Notes under the pieces: model-generated
What the model saw: the letters and a program-made list of their open reading frames with translations, nothing else
What the model was told of the DNA's origin: nothing
Database searches by the model: none
Made by a program: the position numbers and the translations under genes
In this document: positions 17,112-25,162 of the stretch, one piece after another
Position numbering within the stretch: position 1 is the first letter of the stretch
How the letters are laid out: each line of letters opens with the position of its first letter
Source: Flavobacterium sp. WC2421
GTDB taxonomy: Bacteria > Bacteroidota > Bacteroidia > Flavobacteriales > Flavobacteriaceae
Direction of reading: 5' to 3'
NCBI RefSeq assembly: GCF_040822115.1
Contig: NZ_CP162004.1
Location: 310,001 to 374,000 of the forward strand
DNA length: 64,000 bases

Positions 17112-17119
17112 TACTTTTG
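17112..17119 (+). promoter_or_regulatory. Candidate -7 element TACTTTTG for barrel-kelch operon
   Basis: TACTTTTG fits TAnnTTTG, 17 bases before the ATG at 17136. No TTG at -33 spacing was seen, so an activator may be needed. Confidence 0.4.
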
Positions 17120-17135
17120 AAACAATAAAAAAACA

Positions 17136-17984
17136 ATGAGAATAAAGATTTATGCAGCACTGCTGTTTCTGTTTTCAATTTTAGATATTTCTGCCCAAAG
17201 CAGTTTCTCTTTAGAATTAAATACAAAAACAGAACCAACAGAAAAAATAACTAGGAACGAAACCGAAATTGGGTTTGGTGTTTTAAAAAACATTGGTTCG
17301 GAAATTAAAATAACAAATACTTTAAAATACAAAAAAACAGGAATAAATTATGAATTAGAAAAATACAACTTACAAGATAACCTTACTGATTTTTCCAGTT
17401 TTGAAAATAATTTTGAAATTACATATGCTTTAAATAGAAAAACAAGCTTGAATATCGAAATTAAACCAACAATCAATTTTGAAGAAAATGTAGGGATTTC
17501 AGATGTAAATATATTAGGCGGACTAAAAATAAATCACATTTTTAATCCTTCAAACTCAATATCTATAGGTACTCAAAGAAGTACCCTTTTTGGAAAAACA
17601 ACTATTCTGCCAACATTTTCATTCCTACATCGTATGCATCAAAATATGGCAATTGAAATTGGGTTCCCAAATTCACAGTTTTCATATTCGAATAATAATA
17701 AAAACACATTCTTGTTTAAAAATAATTTCCAAGGGGCTATTTACAATTTAGATACTCCTGAGCCAAATGACAATTATAATAACGCAACAAAAATGACCTA
17801 TTCACAAATGGCAACAACACTTGAATACGAAAGAAGTATAGATTCTTCCTGGTCAATAAATTTCAAAGGAGGTTACGGATTCCATAATAAATATTATCTA
17901 ACGGATAATAAAGGGGATTTAAAATATGATTTTAATAGTAACAACGGATACATTTTTAATATAGGTATAAAATTCAAACATTAA
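17136..17984 (+). CDS. Outer-membrane beta-barrel protein of kelch-LytS operon
   Basis: This is a 282-residue secreted protein with signal peptide (about 1-20, cleavage near ISAQ). The mature part is a series of amphipathic strands ending in GYIFNIGIKFKH, as expected for a 10-12 strand outer-membrane barrel. I do not recognise a named family; DUF6268-like barrels look similar. It opens a five-gene plus-strand run with the kelch lipoprotein (16 bases downstream), DUF4907, LytS-type kinase and LytTR regulator. It may be a pore or an anchor for the surface lipoproteins; this is inference. Confidence 0.7.
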   Translation: MRIKIYAALLFLFSILDISAQSSFSLELNTKTEPTEKITRNETEIGFGVLKNIGSEIKITNTLKYKKTGINYELEKYNLQDNLTDFSSFENNFEITYALNRKTSLNIEIKPTINFEENVGISDVNILGGLKINHIFNPSNSISIGTQRSTLFGKTTILPTFSFLHRMHQNMAIEIGFPNSQFSYSNNNKNTFLFKNNFQGAIYNLDTPEPNDNYNNATKMTYSQMATTLEYERSIDSSWSINFKGGYGFHNKYYLTDNKGDLKYDFNSNNGYIFNIGIKFKH

Positions 17985-18000
17985 CAAAAACAATAAATAT

Positions 18001-19005
18001 ATGAATAGTTTAAAAAAAGGAATGTTGTTCACCACACTTATTATGAGTTTAGTATTGGTAAGTTGTAGCAATGATGACGATGATGATTTAGTTGGAAACT
18101 GGATTAAAAAGTCCTCCTTTGATGGTCCTGCAAGATCCAGTGCAACAAGTTTTGTGATTGGTAGTTATGCATATGTTACAACAGGATATACAGGAGATGA
18201 ATATTTAAAAGATCTATGGGCATACAATTCAGATGGCGATTACTGGGAGCAAAAAGCAGACTTTACAGGTGTAGAAAGAAGTGCGGCCTCGGGATTTGAA
18301 TTAAATTCTAAAGGGTATGTAGGTCTTGGTTATGATGGGACGAATAAATTGAAAGACTTTTATGAATATGATCCAGTAAGTAATAGTTGGACTCAAAAAG
18401 CCGATTTTGCTGGGACAGCGCGCTATTCTGCAGTAGGGTTTCAAGCAGGTGGAAAAGCCTACTTTGGAACGGGATATGATGGAAATTACCTTAAAGATTT
18501 TTACCAATATAGCCCAACGGAAAACACTTGGACATTAGTAAATGGCTTTAGTGGAAACAAACGTAGAGGCGCAAGTATTTTTGTAATTGATGATAAAGTA
18601 TACTTAGGGTTAGGGGTTAATAGTGGAACATATCAAGTAGATTTTTGGATGTTTGATCCTGCAACTGACATATGGACAAGAAAACGTGATATCGATCAAG
18701 ACGACGATGATGATTATTCATACAATGATGACTATGTAATTGTAAGGTCTAATGCATCCAGTTTTTCAATGAATGGATTTGGATATGTAGCCTGTGGAGA
18801 AGGTACCAGATCCGTTTGGGAGTACGATCCTACAAACGATATTTGGGAAGAAAGAACGTCTCTTGAGGGATCTGCACGAACTGATGCAACAGGGTTTGCA
18901 ATCAACCAACGTGGATTCCTATTATTAGGAAGGTCAGGATCTTCCTATTTTGATGATTCTTGGGAATTTAAACCATTAGACGAACAAAGCGATGATGACA
19001 ATTAA
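18001..19005 (+). CDS. Kelch-repeat surface lipoprotein
   Basis: This is a 334-residue lipoprotein with lipobox VLVSC followed at once by SNDDDDD, which resembles the acidic lipoprotein export signal that sends Bacteroidetes lipoproteins to the cell surface. The body is six kelch blades, each with an F.G..R..A..F..G..Y....GY.G....D.W.Y....W pattern, predicted to close as a six-bladed beta-propeller. Blade five carries an acidic insert (DQDDDDDYSYNDD) that could bind calcium. The propeller probably binds a ligand or partner protein outside the cell. Its stop overlaps the next start by 14 bases and is followed by a 16-base-pair hairpin. Confidence 0.88.
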   Translation: MNSLKKGMLFTTLIMSLVLVSCSNDDDDDLVGNWIKKSSFDGPARSSATSFVIGSYAYVTTGYTGDEYLKDLWAYNSDGDYWEQKADFTGVERSAASGFELNSKGYVGLGYDGTNKLKDFYEYDPVSNSWTQKADFAGTARYSAVGFQAGGKAYFGTGYDGNYLKDFYQYSPTENTWTLVNGFSGNKRRGASIFVIDDKVYLGLGVNSGTYQVDFWMFDPATDIWTRKRDIDQDDDDDYSYNDDYVIVRSNASSFSMNGFGYVACGEGTRSVWEYDPTNDIWEERTSLEGSARTDATGFAINQRGFLLLGRSGSSYFDDSWEFKPLDEQSDDDN

Positions 19006-19351
19006 TTTAAACAATAGATTCTTCTGGACAACAATCCAGAAGAATCTATTTCTAGTAAACAAATACACTATTTTATTGATATTTAGTTTTTCTTTATTTA
19101 TTTCGTGTAATCACACCGAAAATTTAAAAGTAAAATCTTTAAAAAATGATTCTGGTTGGGGATATATAATAACTAAAGATGAAAAAATAATTATTAAACA
19201 AACGGTAATCCCTGTAATAAGTGAGAATAAAAGCTTCAAAACCGAAGAAGAAGCCTTAAAAGTGGGTAATTTAGTATTGCAAAAACTGAAAGACAATTTA
19301 TCCCCTACTGTAACAAAAAAAGATTTATTTTTATTAGCTATAAAAACCTAG
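18992..19351 (+). CDS. DUF4907 small lipoprotein
   Basis: This is a 119-residue protein with a hydrophobic segment ending in a lipobox-like LFISC (Cys39) and a mature domain of about 80 residues matching DUF4907: GWGYIITKDEKIIIKQTVIP followed by a helical FKTEEEALKVGNLVLQKL. The only ATG codons are at 18992 and 18995, inside the kelch gene. This gives an unusually long 20-residue lead before the signal helix, and the coding frame runs through the 19013-19050 hairpin. A non-ATG start after the hairpin (TTG near 19076) would leave too short a signal. It stops right against the LytS start. Function unknown; it accompanies kelch lipoproteins and LytS/LytTR genes. Confidence 0.78.
   Translation: MMTINLNNRFFWTTIQKNLFLVNKYTILLIFSFSLFISCNHTENLKVKSLKNDSGWGYIITKDEKIIIKQTVIPVISENKSFKTEEEALKVGNLVLQKLKDNLSPTVTKKDLFLLAIKT
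19013..19050 (+). terminator. 16-bp perfect inverted repeat after kelch gene
   Basis: AATAGATTCTTCTGGA (19013-19028), loop CAACAA, and its exact complement (19035-19050) form a 16-base-pair stem 7 bases after the kelch stop. There is no long T-run after it. It may be an attenuator, mRNA-stabilising hairpin or terminator, and it lies inside the reading frame of DUF4907. Confidence 0.65.
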
Positions 19352-20440
19352 ATGAAATTAGACGGAATTAAGAATAACAATTTAAACAAAATACTAGTAC
19401 ATAGTATCATTTGGTGCTTTTTTATTATTACTTCTTTAATTTCTTTTTCAGAAAATCTTTTATTTATAAAACCTGATTTCTACGTACAATGGACTACTGG
19501 CATCATTTTGTTTTATTTAAATTATTTTTATTTTGTCCCAAAATTACTCTTGAATAAAAAATACTGGTTCTTTTTAGCAGTAATACTATCGATAATCACT
19601 TTTTTTATGATTATAAGGTCAATTTATTTCATGCCAAGTTTCAAAGAGTTCGCTCATCCAAGAATGTTCGACTCCTCAGGCCATGAAATGATAAGATCAA
19701 AGGTTTTTCAGGGAAGGGCTCCTTTTTTTATGAAAATATTTCCCTCCATTTTTTATGTTTTTATAATAGCTACAAGTACAATTATTAAAACGTTATCGGA
19801 ATTTTATAATAATCAGCAAAATAAGCTTATAGCTGAAACTCATAAAACTACTACTGAACTAAACTATTTGAGAAAACAGACCAATCCACATTTTTTATTC
19901 AACGCTCTCAATAGCATTTATTCATTAGCTTATAAGAAATCTGATTTGGTTCCAGATGCCATAGTTACCTTATCCGAAATGATGCGTTATATGCTTTATG
20001 AAACAGATAATAAAACTGTATTTCTTGAAAAAGAGATAAACTACATTAAAAATTATATTGAACTACAAAAGTTACGACTTAACAATATTGAAAATATTTA
20101 TATAAATATTCATGGAGAAACTAGAAATAAATATATAGAACCCTTACTTTTAATTTCTTTTATAGAGAATGCTTTCAAATACGGGACGGATTACAAAGGA
20201 GTAGCCTATGTAAAAATTAAAATTAGTATTACCGAGAATGTTTTGGATTTTTGGATAGAAAATAAAATGGAAAATTATAAAAAAGATCCTGAAAACTCTG
20301 GAATTGGACTAACAAACATTGAAAGCAGACTCGATCTTCTCTATCCAAATTCGCATCAACTGACTATAACTGAAACTGAAAATAATTATAGCGTACATTT
20401 AAATCTGATTTTAGATCAAACACAAGGAACCATTATCTAG
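19352..20440 (+). CDS. LytS-type sensor histidine kinase
   Basis: This is a 362-residue membrane kinase. Four hydrophobic helices (about 14-32, 46-64, 70-92, 128-146) are followed by a short coiled segment and a His_kinase (PF06580) domain: phospho-acceptor His180 in TNPHFLFNALNS, N-box FIENAFKYG (about 266-274), and G-box GIGLTNIESRL. There is no separate periplasmic sensor domain; only a short loop of about 35 residues between helices three and four. It phosphorylates the LytTR regulator encoded 30 bases downstream. Its ATG directly follows the DUF4907 stop, so the surface lipoproteins and the kinase are made together. Confidence 0.93.
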   Translation: MKLDGIKNNNLNKILVHSIIWCFFIITSLISFSENLLFIKPDFYVQWTTGIILFYLNYFYFVPKLLLNKKYWFFLAVILSIITFFMIIRSIYFMPSFKEFAHPRMFDSSGHEMIRSKVFQGRAPFFMKIFPSIFYVFIIATSTIIKTLSEFYNNQQNKLIAETHKTTTELNYLRKQTNPHFLFNALNSIYSLAYKKSDLVPDAIVTLSEMMRYMLYETDNKTVFLEKEINYIKNYIELQKLRLNNIENIYINIHGETRNKYIEPLLLISFIENAFKYGTDYKGVAYVKIKISITENVLDFWIENKMENYKKDPENSGIGLTNIESRLDLLYPNSHQLTITETENNYSVHLNLILDQTQGTII

Positions 20441-20470
20441 ATTAAAATAAAAAGTTATTAAATAGAAAAT

Positions 20471-21187
20471 ATGATGAAATGTGTTATTATAGATGATGAA
20501 CCACTAGCGGTTGATTTGATTAAAGAATTTGTTAGCAAAGTAGATTCACTTGAACTTGTTAACACCTTCAACAACGCCATTGATGCAATATCAATAATCA
20601 ACCAATCTAATGTAGATTTAATTTTTTTAGATATAGAAATGCCCCATTTTTCCGGTATTGACTTTATTAATGCAATTGATAAAAAACCATTAATAATATT
20701 TACCACAGCTTATTCTGACTATGCTGTGGAGGGTTTTAATCTTGGTGCTGTAGATTATTTAGTAAAACCAATCCCATTTCATAGATTCTTGAAATCAGTA
20801 ATGAGGGCGCAACAAATTTTCAACCCACAAAATGTACCAACAAATACAAATTTGATTTCTGCACCTGAAATCGAGCAAGATTTTATGTTCGTAAGAGCTG
20901 AATATGAAAATGTTAAATTGAATTTTTCGGATATTTTATATATTGAAGGCTTGAAGGACTATGTCAAAATATATACCACTGACAACAAATATACTTTGAC
21001 ATTAATTAGCTTAATAAAACTCGAAAACTTACTTTCATCAAAGGGATTCTCTAGAATACATCGTTCTTACATCATTAATATAAAACACGTCAAGTCAATC
21101 CAGAAAAACAAAGTAGTAATTGCCGAAAAAAGAATACCTATTAGCGAAAGCTACAAGAGTTCCTTCTTTGAACGAATCAATTTATAA
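20471..21187 (+). CDS. LytTR-family response regulator
   Basis: This is a 238-residue regulator. A receiver domain (about 2-120) has the acidic pair DDE at 8-10, phospho-acceptor Asp54 in FLDIEMP, and Lys in LVKPIP. A LytTR DNA-binding domain (about 140-238) has the typical DILYIEGLKDYVKIYT and FSRIHRSYIINIKHV blocks. LytTR proteins bind direct repeats. A second ATG lies one codon downstream. It is the last gene of the operon and converges with a small membrane protein gene. The AACTGYAATA repeat before the operon is a possible but unproven target. Confidence 0.94.
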   Translation: MMKCVIIDDEPLAVDLIKEFVSKVDSLELVNTFNNAIDAISIINQSNVDLIFLDIEMPHFSGIDFINAIDKKPLIIFTTAYSDYAVEGFNLGAVDYLVKPIPFHRFLKSVMRAQQIFNPQNVPTNTNLISAPEIEQDFMFVRAEYENVKLNFSDILYIEGLKDYVKIYTTDNKYTLTLISLIKLENLLSSKGFSRIHRSYIINIKHVKSIQKNKVVIAEKRIPISESYKSSFFERINL

Positions 21188-21208
21188 ATTTTTATTATAT
21201 AAACCCTA

Positions 21209-21511
21209 TCATTTAATGATGTTCAAAGTGACCAACATCGTTATGATGAACAATGAAAAAAGACCTATCAAGAAAATTAAATCTGCTATTTTTTCAAAAT
21301 GAGCACTTGGTTTTTTAGTTTTTCGCATGGATAAAAAAGACAGAATACTACTTGTCATAAACATCACAATAGAAATTGCTATAAGTTGATCAATAATTGT
21401 AGTCTCGCTGCTGTTATTGACTTTAATAGAAGTAAGTACTAAAAAACATATTCCTAATAAAGTTGATGACGTATTTAATATATGTGATGCTTTATCTTTT
21501 CTTTTTCCCAT
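21209..21511 (-). CDS. Small three-helix membrane protein
   Basis: This is a 100-residue protein with hydrophobic helices at about 13-30, 41-60 and 76-98, basic residues in the loops (SMRKTKKPSAHFEK) and a basic N-terminus (MGKRKDK). I do not recognise a family. It ends convergently 21 bases from the LytTR gene and is 28 bases downstream of the carbonic anhydrase-like gene on the same strand. Codon composition looks like its neighbours, so it is probably a real gene. Confidence 0.6.
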   Translation of the reverse strand: MGKRKDKASHILNTSSTLLGICFLVLTSIKVNNSSETTIIDQLIAISIVMFMTSSILSFLSMRKTKKPSAHFEKIADLIFLIGLFSLFIITMLVTLNIIK

Positions 21512-21539
21512 CCTATTAATTATTGAAAAGTAAAACTGA

Positions 21540-22058
21540 TTATTCTTCTTCTTTGAACCAACTGGAATACATTACATAATTGTTAGAAATACGTTCAATT
21601 TCCCCTGCAAAATTAGACTGATCAATATCTTTTACTTTCTTGGCAGGAACACCAGCCCAAATCGAACCTGAAGAAACAACTGTATTTTGAGTAATAACAG
21701 CTCCAGCAGCAACAATTGAATTACTTTCAATAATACAATTATCCATTACAATCGCTCCCATACCTATCAAAACATTGTCATGTACAGTACAGCCATGAAC
21801 AATAGCATTATGCCCAATGGAAACATTATTACCTATTATAGTTGGGTGCTTTTTATATGTACAATGTATTATGGCACCATCTTGAATGTTTACTTTATTA
21901 CCAATTTTAATAAAATTCACATCTGCTCGAATAACAGCATTGAACCATACACTACATGAATCACCAAAACTAACCTCACCGACTATAGTTGCATTTTCAG
22001 CAACATAACAATCTTTTGGTATCAGTGGTGTTTTTCCGTTGACCGACTTTATTAACAT
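21540..22058 (-). CDS. Gamma-carbonic anhydrase family protein
   Basis: This is a 172-residue left-handed beta-helix protein built from hexapeptide repeats (e.g. GNNVSI, DNVLIG, ESNSIV). The three metal-ligand histidines of the family are present in IIHCTY and GHNAIVHG (His-x4-His spacing). Members include archaeal Cam and the related PaaY/CaiE/YrdA proteins; many bacterial ones show thioesterase or no detectable anhydrase activity, so the enzymatic role is open. It lies 15 bases after the PorP/SprF-like gene on the minus strand and is likely co-transcribed with it. Confidence 0.9.
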   Translation of the reverse strand: MLIKSVNGKTPLIPKDCYVAENATIVGEVSFGDSCSVWFNAVIRADVNFIKIGNKVNIQDGAIIHCTYKKHPTIIGNNVSIGHNAIVHGCTVHDNVLIGMGAIVMDNCIIESNSIVAAGAVITQNTVVSSGSIWAGVPAKKVKDIDQSNFAGEIERISNNYVMYSSWFKEEE

Positions 22059-22073
22059 GAAAGAAAATTAGAA

Positions 22074-23072
22074 TTAATTAATCGCAGGGCAGTTACATTC
22101 GTATTTTTCAGGCTTACAAAACAAGTTGAGCCCCAAAGTAATTTGATGATATCCTCCATTATCAAATTTAACTGCGCCAGAAACATGAGAGTAAGTATAA
22201 GCAAACATCACATTTTTGTAATTTACTCCAATAATAGGAGTAATATATTGTAATTTTTGTGTAGAAATCCCTGAAGCATCTGAATACTCTGCACCATCTA
22301 AACTTCTACGGTAGGACAATCCCGCCCATAGTGTTCCAAAATCCATGTTTTTATATGCTTTCAAATTAAAATCAAATGATTTTTCTTTTGTTTTATCTAC
22401 TAATTGAAATAAAATAGATGGTTCCCATAAAATTCTATCTTTGTCCCCAAAAACGTATCCCGTACTCAATAAGAACTTTCTTAAATTATCACTTTCGTAT
22501 TCTGTATAAATATCTCTTCTAGTTTCAAGTACATTCTTTACAGTACCATGTACATAAAAGTCCAAAAAATTATAAGAAGCTCCAATATCCATATTGAAAT
22601 AAGAATCTTTTTGTACTATAGTTCCATCAATAATAGGATCAAAATCGCCTGATTGCAGAAAACTAGTTTCGTCTAATTGACTCTGGATCAAACCAGCACT
22701 AATTCCAAAAGACAATTGATTCAAATCTATTTCATCTCTAGAAAACATAAGATGGTAAGCATAGGATAATTTAACTCCTTTTTGAGAATGATATCCGTTT
22801 TTATCATTAAAAAGAATAATCCCTGCCCCTGCTTTCTCACTCACCCTGCCATTAAAACTTACTGTTTGGAGTTTAGGAGCATCTTCTTGACCAGCCCATT
22901 GCGAACGAGAGGTAAGTCTTATTTTTGCACAATTTGCGGCACCTGCCATCGAAGGATGGATCAAATAGTAATTATCTGATAAATAATCAGAATATACAGC
23001 GATACCTTCTTGTGAAAAAGAATAGGAAGTAATAAAAAAAAGTACAAATAAAATTTTAATTTTGATATACAT
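22074..23072 (-). CDS. PorP/SprF-family outer-membrane protein
   Basis: This is a 332-residue secreted protein with signal peptide (about 1-20, SFSQ). The mature N-terminus contains the family motif YLIHPSMAGAANCAKIRLTSR in pieces such as NYYLIHPS and SRSQW, and the rest is a barrel with GYHQITLGLNL near the end. SprF and PorP help particular type IX substrates (such as SprB with type-B C-terminal domains) cross or stay at the outer membrane. Such genes usually follow the gene for their large adhesin partner; here none is present, so it is an orphan member next to a carbonic anhydrase-like gene. Confidence 0.9.
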   Translation of the reverse strand: MYIKIKILFVLFFITSYSFSQEGIAVYSDYLSDNYYLIHPSMAGAANCAKIRLTSRSQWAGQEDAPKLQTVSFNGRVSEKAGAGIILFNDKNGYHSQKGVKLSYAYHLMFSRDEIDLNQLSFGISAGLIQSQLDETSFLQSGDFDPIIDGTIVQKDSYFNMDIGASYNFLDFYVHGTVKNVLETRRDIYTEYESDNLRKFLLSTGYVFGDKDRILWEPSILFQLVDKTKEKSFDFNLKAYKNMDFGTLWAGLSYRRSLDGAEYSDASGISTQKLQYITPIIGVNYKNVMFAYTYSHVSGAVKFDNGGYHQITLGLNLFCKPEKYECNCPAIN

Positions 23073-23203
23073 TGAAATACTTTTATATAAAAAATGAATA
23101 TAAGTGTTACAGAAAAAGAATAGATAGTCCGTAATAATACTAAACTAAAGTTAATTTATTCATTAATATATCAAATATAGTTATTCGTAGAAAATAACTT
23201 TAC

Positions 23204-23211
23204 TAAATTTG
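23204..23211 (+). promoter_or_regulatory. Candidate -7 element TAAATTTG for nfu gene
   Basis: TAAATTTG matches TAnnTTTG and lies 19 bases before the ATG at 23230. No -33 TTG at usual spacing; the surrounding 157-base divergent region is very AT-rich. Confidence 0.4.
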
Positions 23212-23229
23212 TAAAAATTTACAAAAGTT

Positions 23230-24129
23230 ATGACAAAAGTTACCATAAAAGAAACGCAAAACCCAACTATACTAAAATTTGAATTTGAAGATTTCATTAC
23301 TAAAAATGAAAGTTTTGAGTTTAAAAACATTGATGAAGCAAAAGCATCACCACTTGCACAACAATTATTCTATTTACCATTTGTAAAAACGATATACATT
23401 TCTGGAAAATTTATTGCTGTTGAAAAATATAGTATTGTAGAATGGGATGATGTAAAAGATGCCGTTGCTGAACAAATTGAAACATTTGTTACTAATGGAG
23501 GTACCATAATTACAATTGAGGAAAATAAAACAAAAAAACAGCCTATTACTGTTTATGGAGAAACAACACCAAATCCATCAGCTTTAAAATTCGTCGTTAG
23601 TAGAATGCTAACTAAGAATCCTATTGAGTTTAAAAACATTGACCAAACTGCTTCATCTCCCTTAGCAAAAGAATTATTTAAATTCCCATATGTAAAAGAA
23701 ATTTTTATTGATGAAAATTATATTTCAGTAACCAAATATGAGGTCAATAACTGGGAGGAAATTACTTTGGAATTAAGAAGCTTCATCAAACAATATATTG
23801 AAAATGGAGGAACAGTTTTAGACGAAAGTCTAATTCAAACTATTGTAAAAGACGAAAAAACAAAAGATGCAAATTTTGATTCATTAGACGAAACTTCTCA
23901 AAAAATCATTAATATATTAGAAGAATATGTAAAACCTGCTGTTGCTGCTGACGGTGGTAACATTGCCTTTGAATCCTATGACGAAACTTCTAAAACCGTA
24001 AAAGTAACACTCCAAGGAGCTTGTAGTGGCTGTCCATCATCAACATTTACTTTAAAAAGCGGAATAGAAAACATGCTAAAAAGCATGCTTAACGACGATA
24101 AAATAAATGTAGAAGCCGCTAACGCCTAA
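23230..24129 (+). CDS. NifU-family Fe-S scaffold/carrier with duplicated Nfu N domain
   Basis: This is a 299-residue protein. Two Nfu N-terminal domains are in tandem: about 2-85 and 105-195, each with a T.NP..LKF...., F.N...A..SPLA..LF..P.VK.I.I pattern. The NifU C-terminal domain (about 215-290) carries the cluster-binding pair in GACSGCPSS (Cys265, Cys268). It binds and delivers Fe-S clusters to apoproteins. Most Nfu proteins have one N domain, so the tandem is a domain duplication, possibly family-typical in Bacteroidetes. It stands alone on the plus strand with a possible -7 element 19 bases upstream. Confidence 0.92.
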   Translation: MTKVTIKETQNPTILKFEFEDFITKNESFEFKNIDEAKASPLAQQLFYLPFVKTIYISGKFIAVEKYSIVEWDDVKDAVAEQIETFVTNGGTIITIEENKTKKQPITVYGETTPNPSALKFVVSRMLTKNPIEFKNIDQTASSPLAKELFKFPYVKEIFIDENYISVTKYEVNNWEEITLELRSFIKQYIENGGTVLDESLIQTIVKDEKTKDANFDSLDETSQKIINILEEYVKPAVAADGGNIAFESYDETSKTVKVTLQGACSGCPSSTFTLKSGIENMLKSMLNDDKINVEAANA

Positions 24130-24237
24130 TAATTACAAAACACTGATTTACTGATAATTATGATATATTTAACCTTTTTTATAGGGGGAAAATTAAAAAA
24201 TTAGTTAAATTTAAGTTTAACTAAAAAAGTAGAAATT

Positions 24238-24438
24238 ATGTCAGTATTAAAGGTAATTGAATTACTCTCAAGTTCAAAAACGAGTTGGGAAGAAGCAACA
24301 CAAAAAGCCATAACGAAAGCATCAAAATCTGTAAAAAATATACGATCTGTATATGTTAAAGATCAAAGTGCATCAGTAGATGGAGGCAAAATATCAGAAT
24401 ACCGAGTAACACTTAAAGTAACATTCGAACTTGAGTAA
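24238..24438 (+). CDS. Dodecin family protein
   Basis: This is a 66-residue protein matching dodecins: a helix SWEEATQKAITKASKSV flanked by strands, ending ISEYRVTLKVTFELE. Dodecins form hollow dodecamers that store flavins (riboflavin/FMN) or coenzyme A and protect the cell from free flavin. The sequence is complete at normal size. It is a one-gene unit ended by a strong terminator. Confidence 0.93.
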   Translation: MSVLKVIELLSSSKTSWEEATQKAITKASKSVKNIRSVYVKDQSASVDGGKISEYRVTLKVTFELE

Positions 24439-24458
24439 ACTTTATTCTAAAAAAAATT

Positions 24459-24486
24459 AAAGCGTTTCTTACGAAACGCTTTTTTT
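24459..24486 (+). terminator. Terminator after dodecin gene
   Basis: AAAGCGTTTC (24459-24468), loop TTAC, GAAACGCTTT (24473-24482) then T to 24486: a perfect 10-base-pair stem with a T-run. Confidence 0.92.
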
Positions 24487-24605
24487 GTACAACTACATCA
24501 TTGTTTCTACATTTTAAAATAAAATCACAAAATATTGATAACCAATAAATTAATTGCAATAAAATTGTTTAATATTGTATTAGAAATTTAAAACAATAAA
24601 ACATT

Positions 24606-25076
24606 ATGGGAGTATCATCATTTTTTAAAAATTTATTTGGCTCAGCCAAAGAATCTTCGAGTGAATTAGCTAATAAAGCAGAAATTAAGTTGGAGCAAGC
24701 AAAAGAAGCGTCAACTCCTTATATTGAGAAAGCAGAAAATTTTGCCGAAGAGACAATGGCTAAGGCTAAAGAAACCGCTAGTGAATTAGCCTCAAAAACA
24801 GAAAAAGCGATGGAAGATGCAAAAACAGCAGCTGCTCCAATGATAGAAAAAGTTGAAGATTATGCAGACCAAGCTAAAGAGACAATCAGCGAGTTCAGTC
24901 AAGAAGCTGGGGATGTATTAGGAAAAACTATCGCTTCTATTAAAGAAAATGCCGAAATTGCAAAAGACAAAATAGATCATTTAGCGGTCGAAGCCAAAGG
25001 AATAGCAAGTGATAAAATTAAATCTTTAACACCGCAAGACAATCAAGAAGACGCTCAAAATAAAATTGGAGAATAA
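24606..25076 (+). CDS. Helical repeat protein, LEA/YtxH-like
   Basis: This is a 156-residue soluble, wholly helical and highly charged protein without signal peptide or membrane segment, rich in Ala, Glu and Lys. Two related blocks of about 40 residues (about 18-57 and 58-97) align well: SSELANKAEIKLEQAKE with ASELASKTEKAMEDAK, then PYIEKAENFAEE with PMIEKVEDYADQ. The 11-residue-like periodicity recalls late-embryogenesis-abundant proteins and YtxH-type stress proteins. A desiccation- or stress-related role is only a guess. It is followed by a terminator hairpin. Confidence 0.75.
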   Translation: MGVSSFFKNLFGSAKESSSELANKAEIKLEQAKEASTPYIEKAENFAEETMAKAKETASELASKTEKAMEDAKTAAAPMIEKVEDYADQAKETISEFSQEAGDVLGKTIASIKENAEIAKDKIDHLAVEAKGIASDKIKSLTPQDNQEDAQNKIGE

Positions 25077-25103
25077 GTCAATTAATTACTCTATTATTTT
25101 TTG

Positions 25104-25111
25104 TAATTTTG
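25104..25111 (+). promoter_or_regulatory. Candidate -7 element TAATTTTG upstream of mscS
   Basis: TAATTTTG fits TAnnTTTG and sits before the 25124-25151 hairpin. If it is used, the hairpin would be in the mscS leader. Confidence 0.3.
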
Positions 25112-25123
25112 CTTTATAAACAC

Positions 25124-25151
25124 AAACCTTCTTTATAATAGAAGGTTTTTT
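25124..25151 (+). terminator. Terminator hairpin between helical-repeat gene and mscS
   Basis: AAACCTTCT (25124-25132), loop TTATAAT, AGAAGGTTT (25140-25148), then T to 25151. It is only 11 bases before the mscS ATG. Confidence 0.85.
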
Positions 25152-25162
25152 ATTACCTAAAA

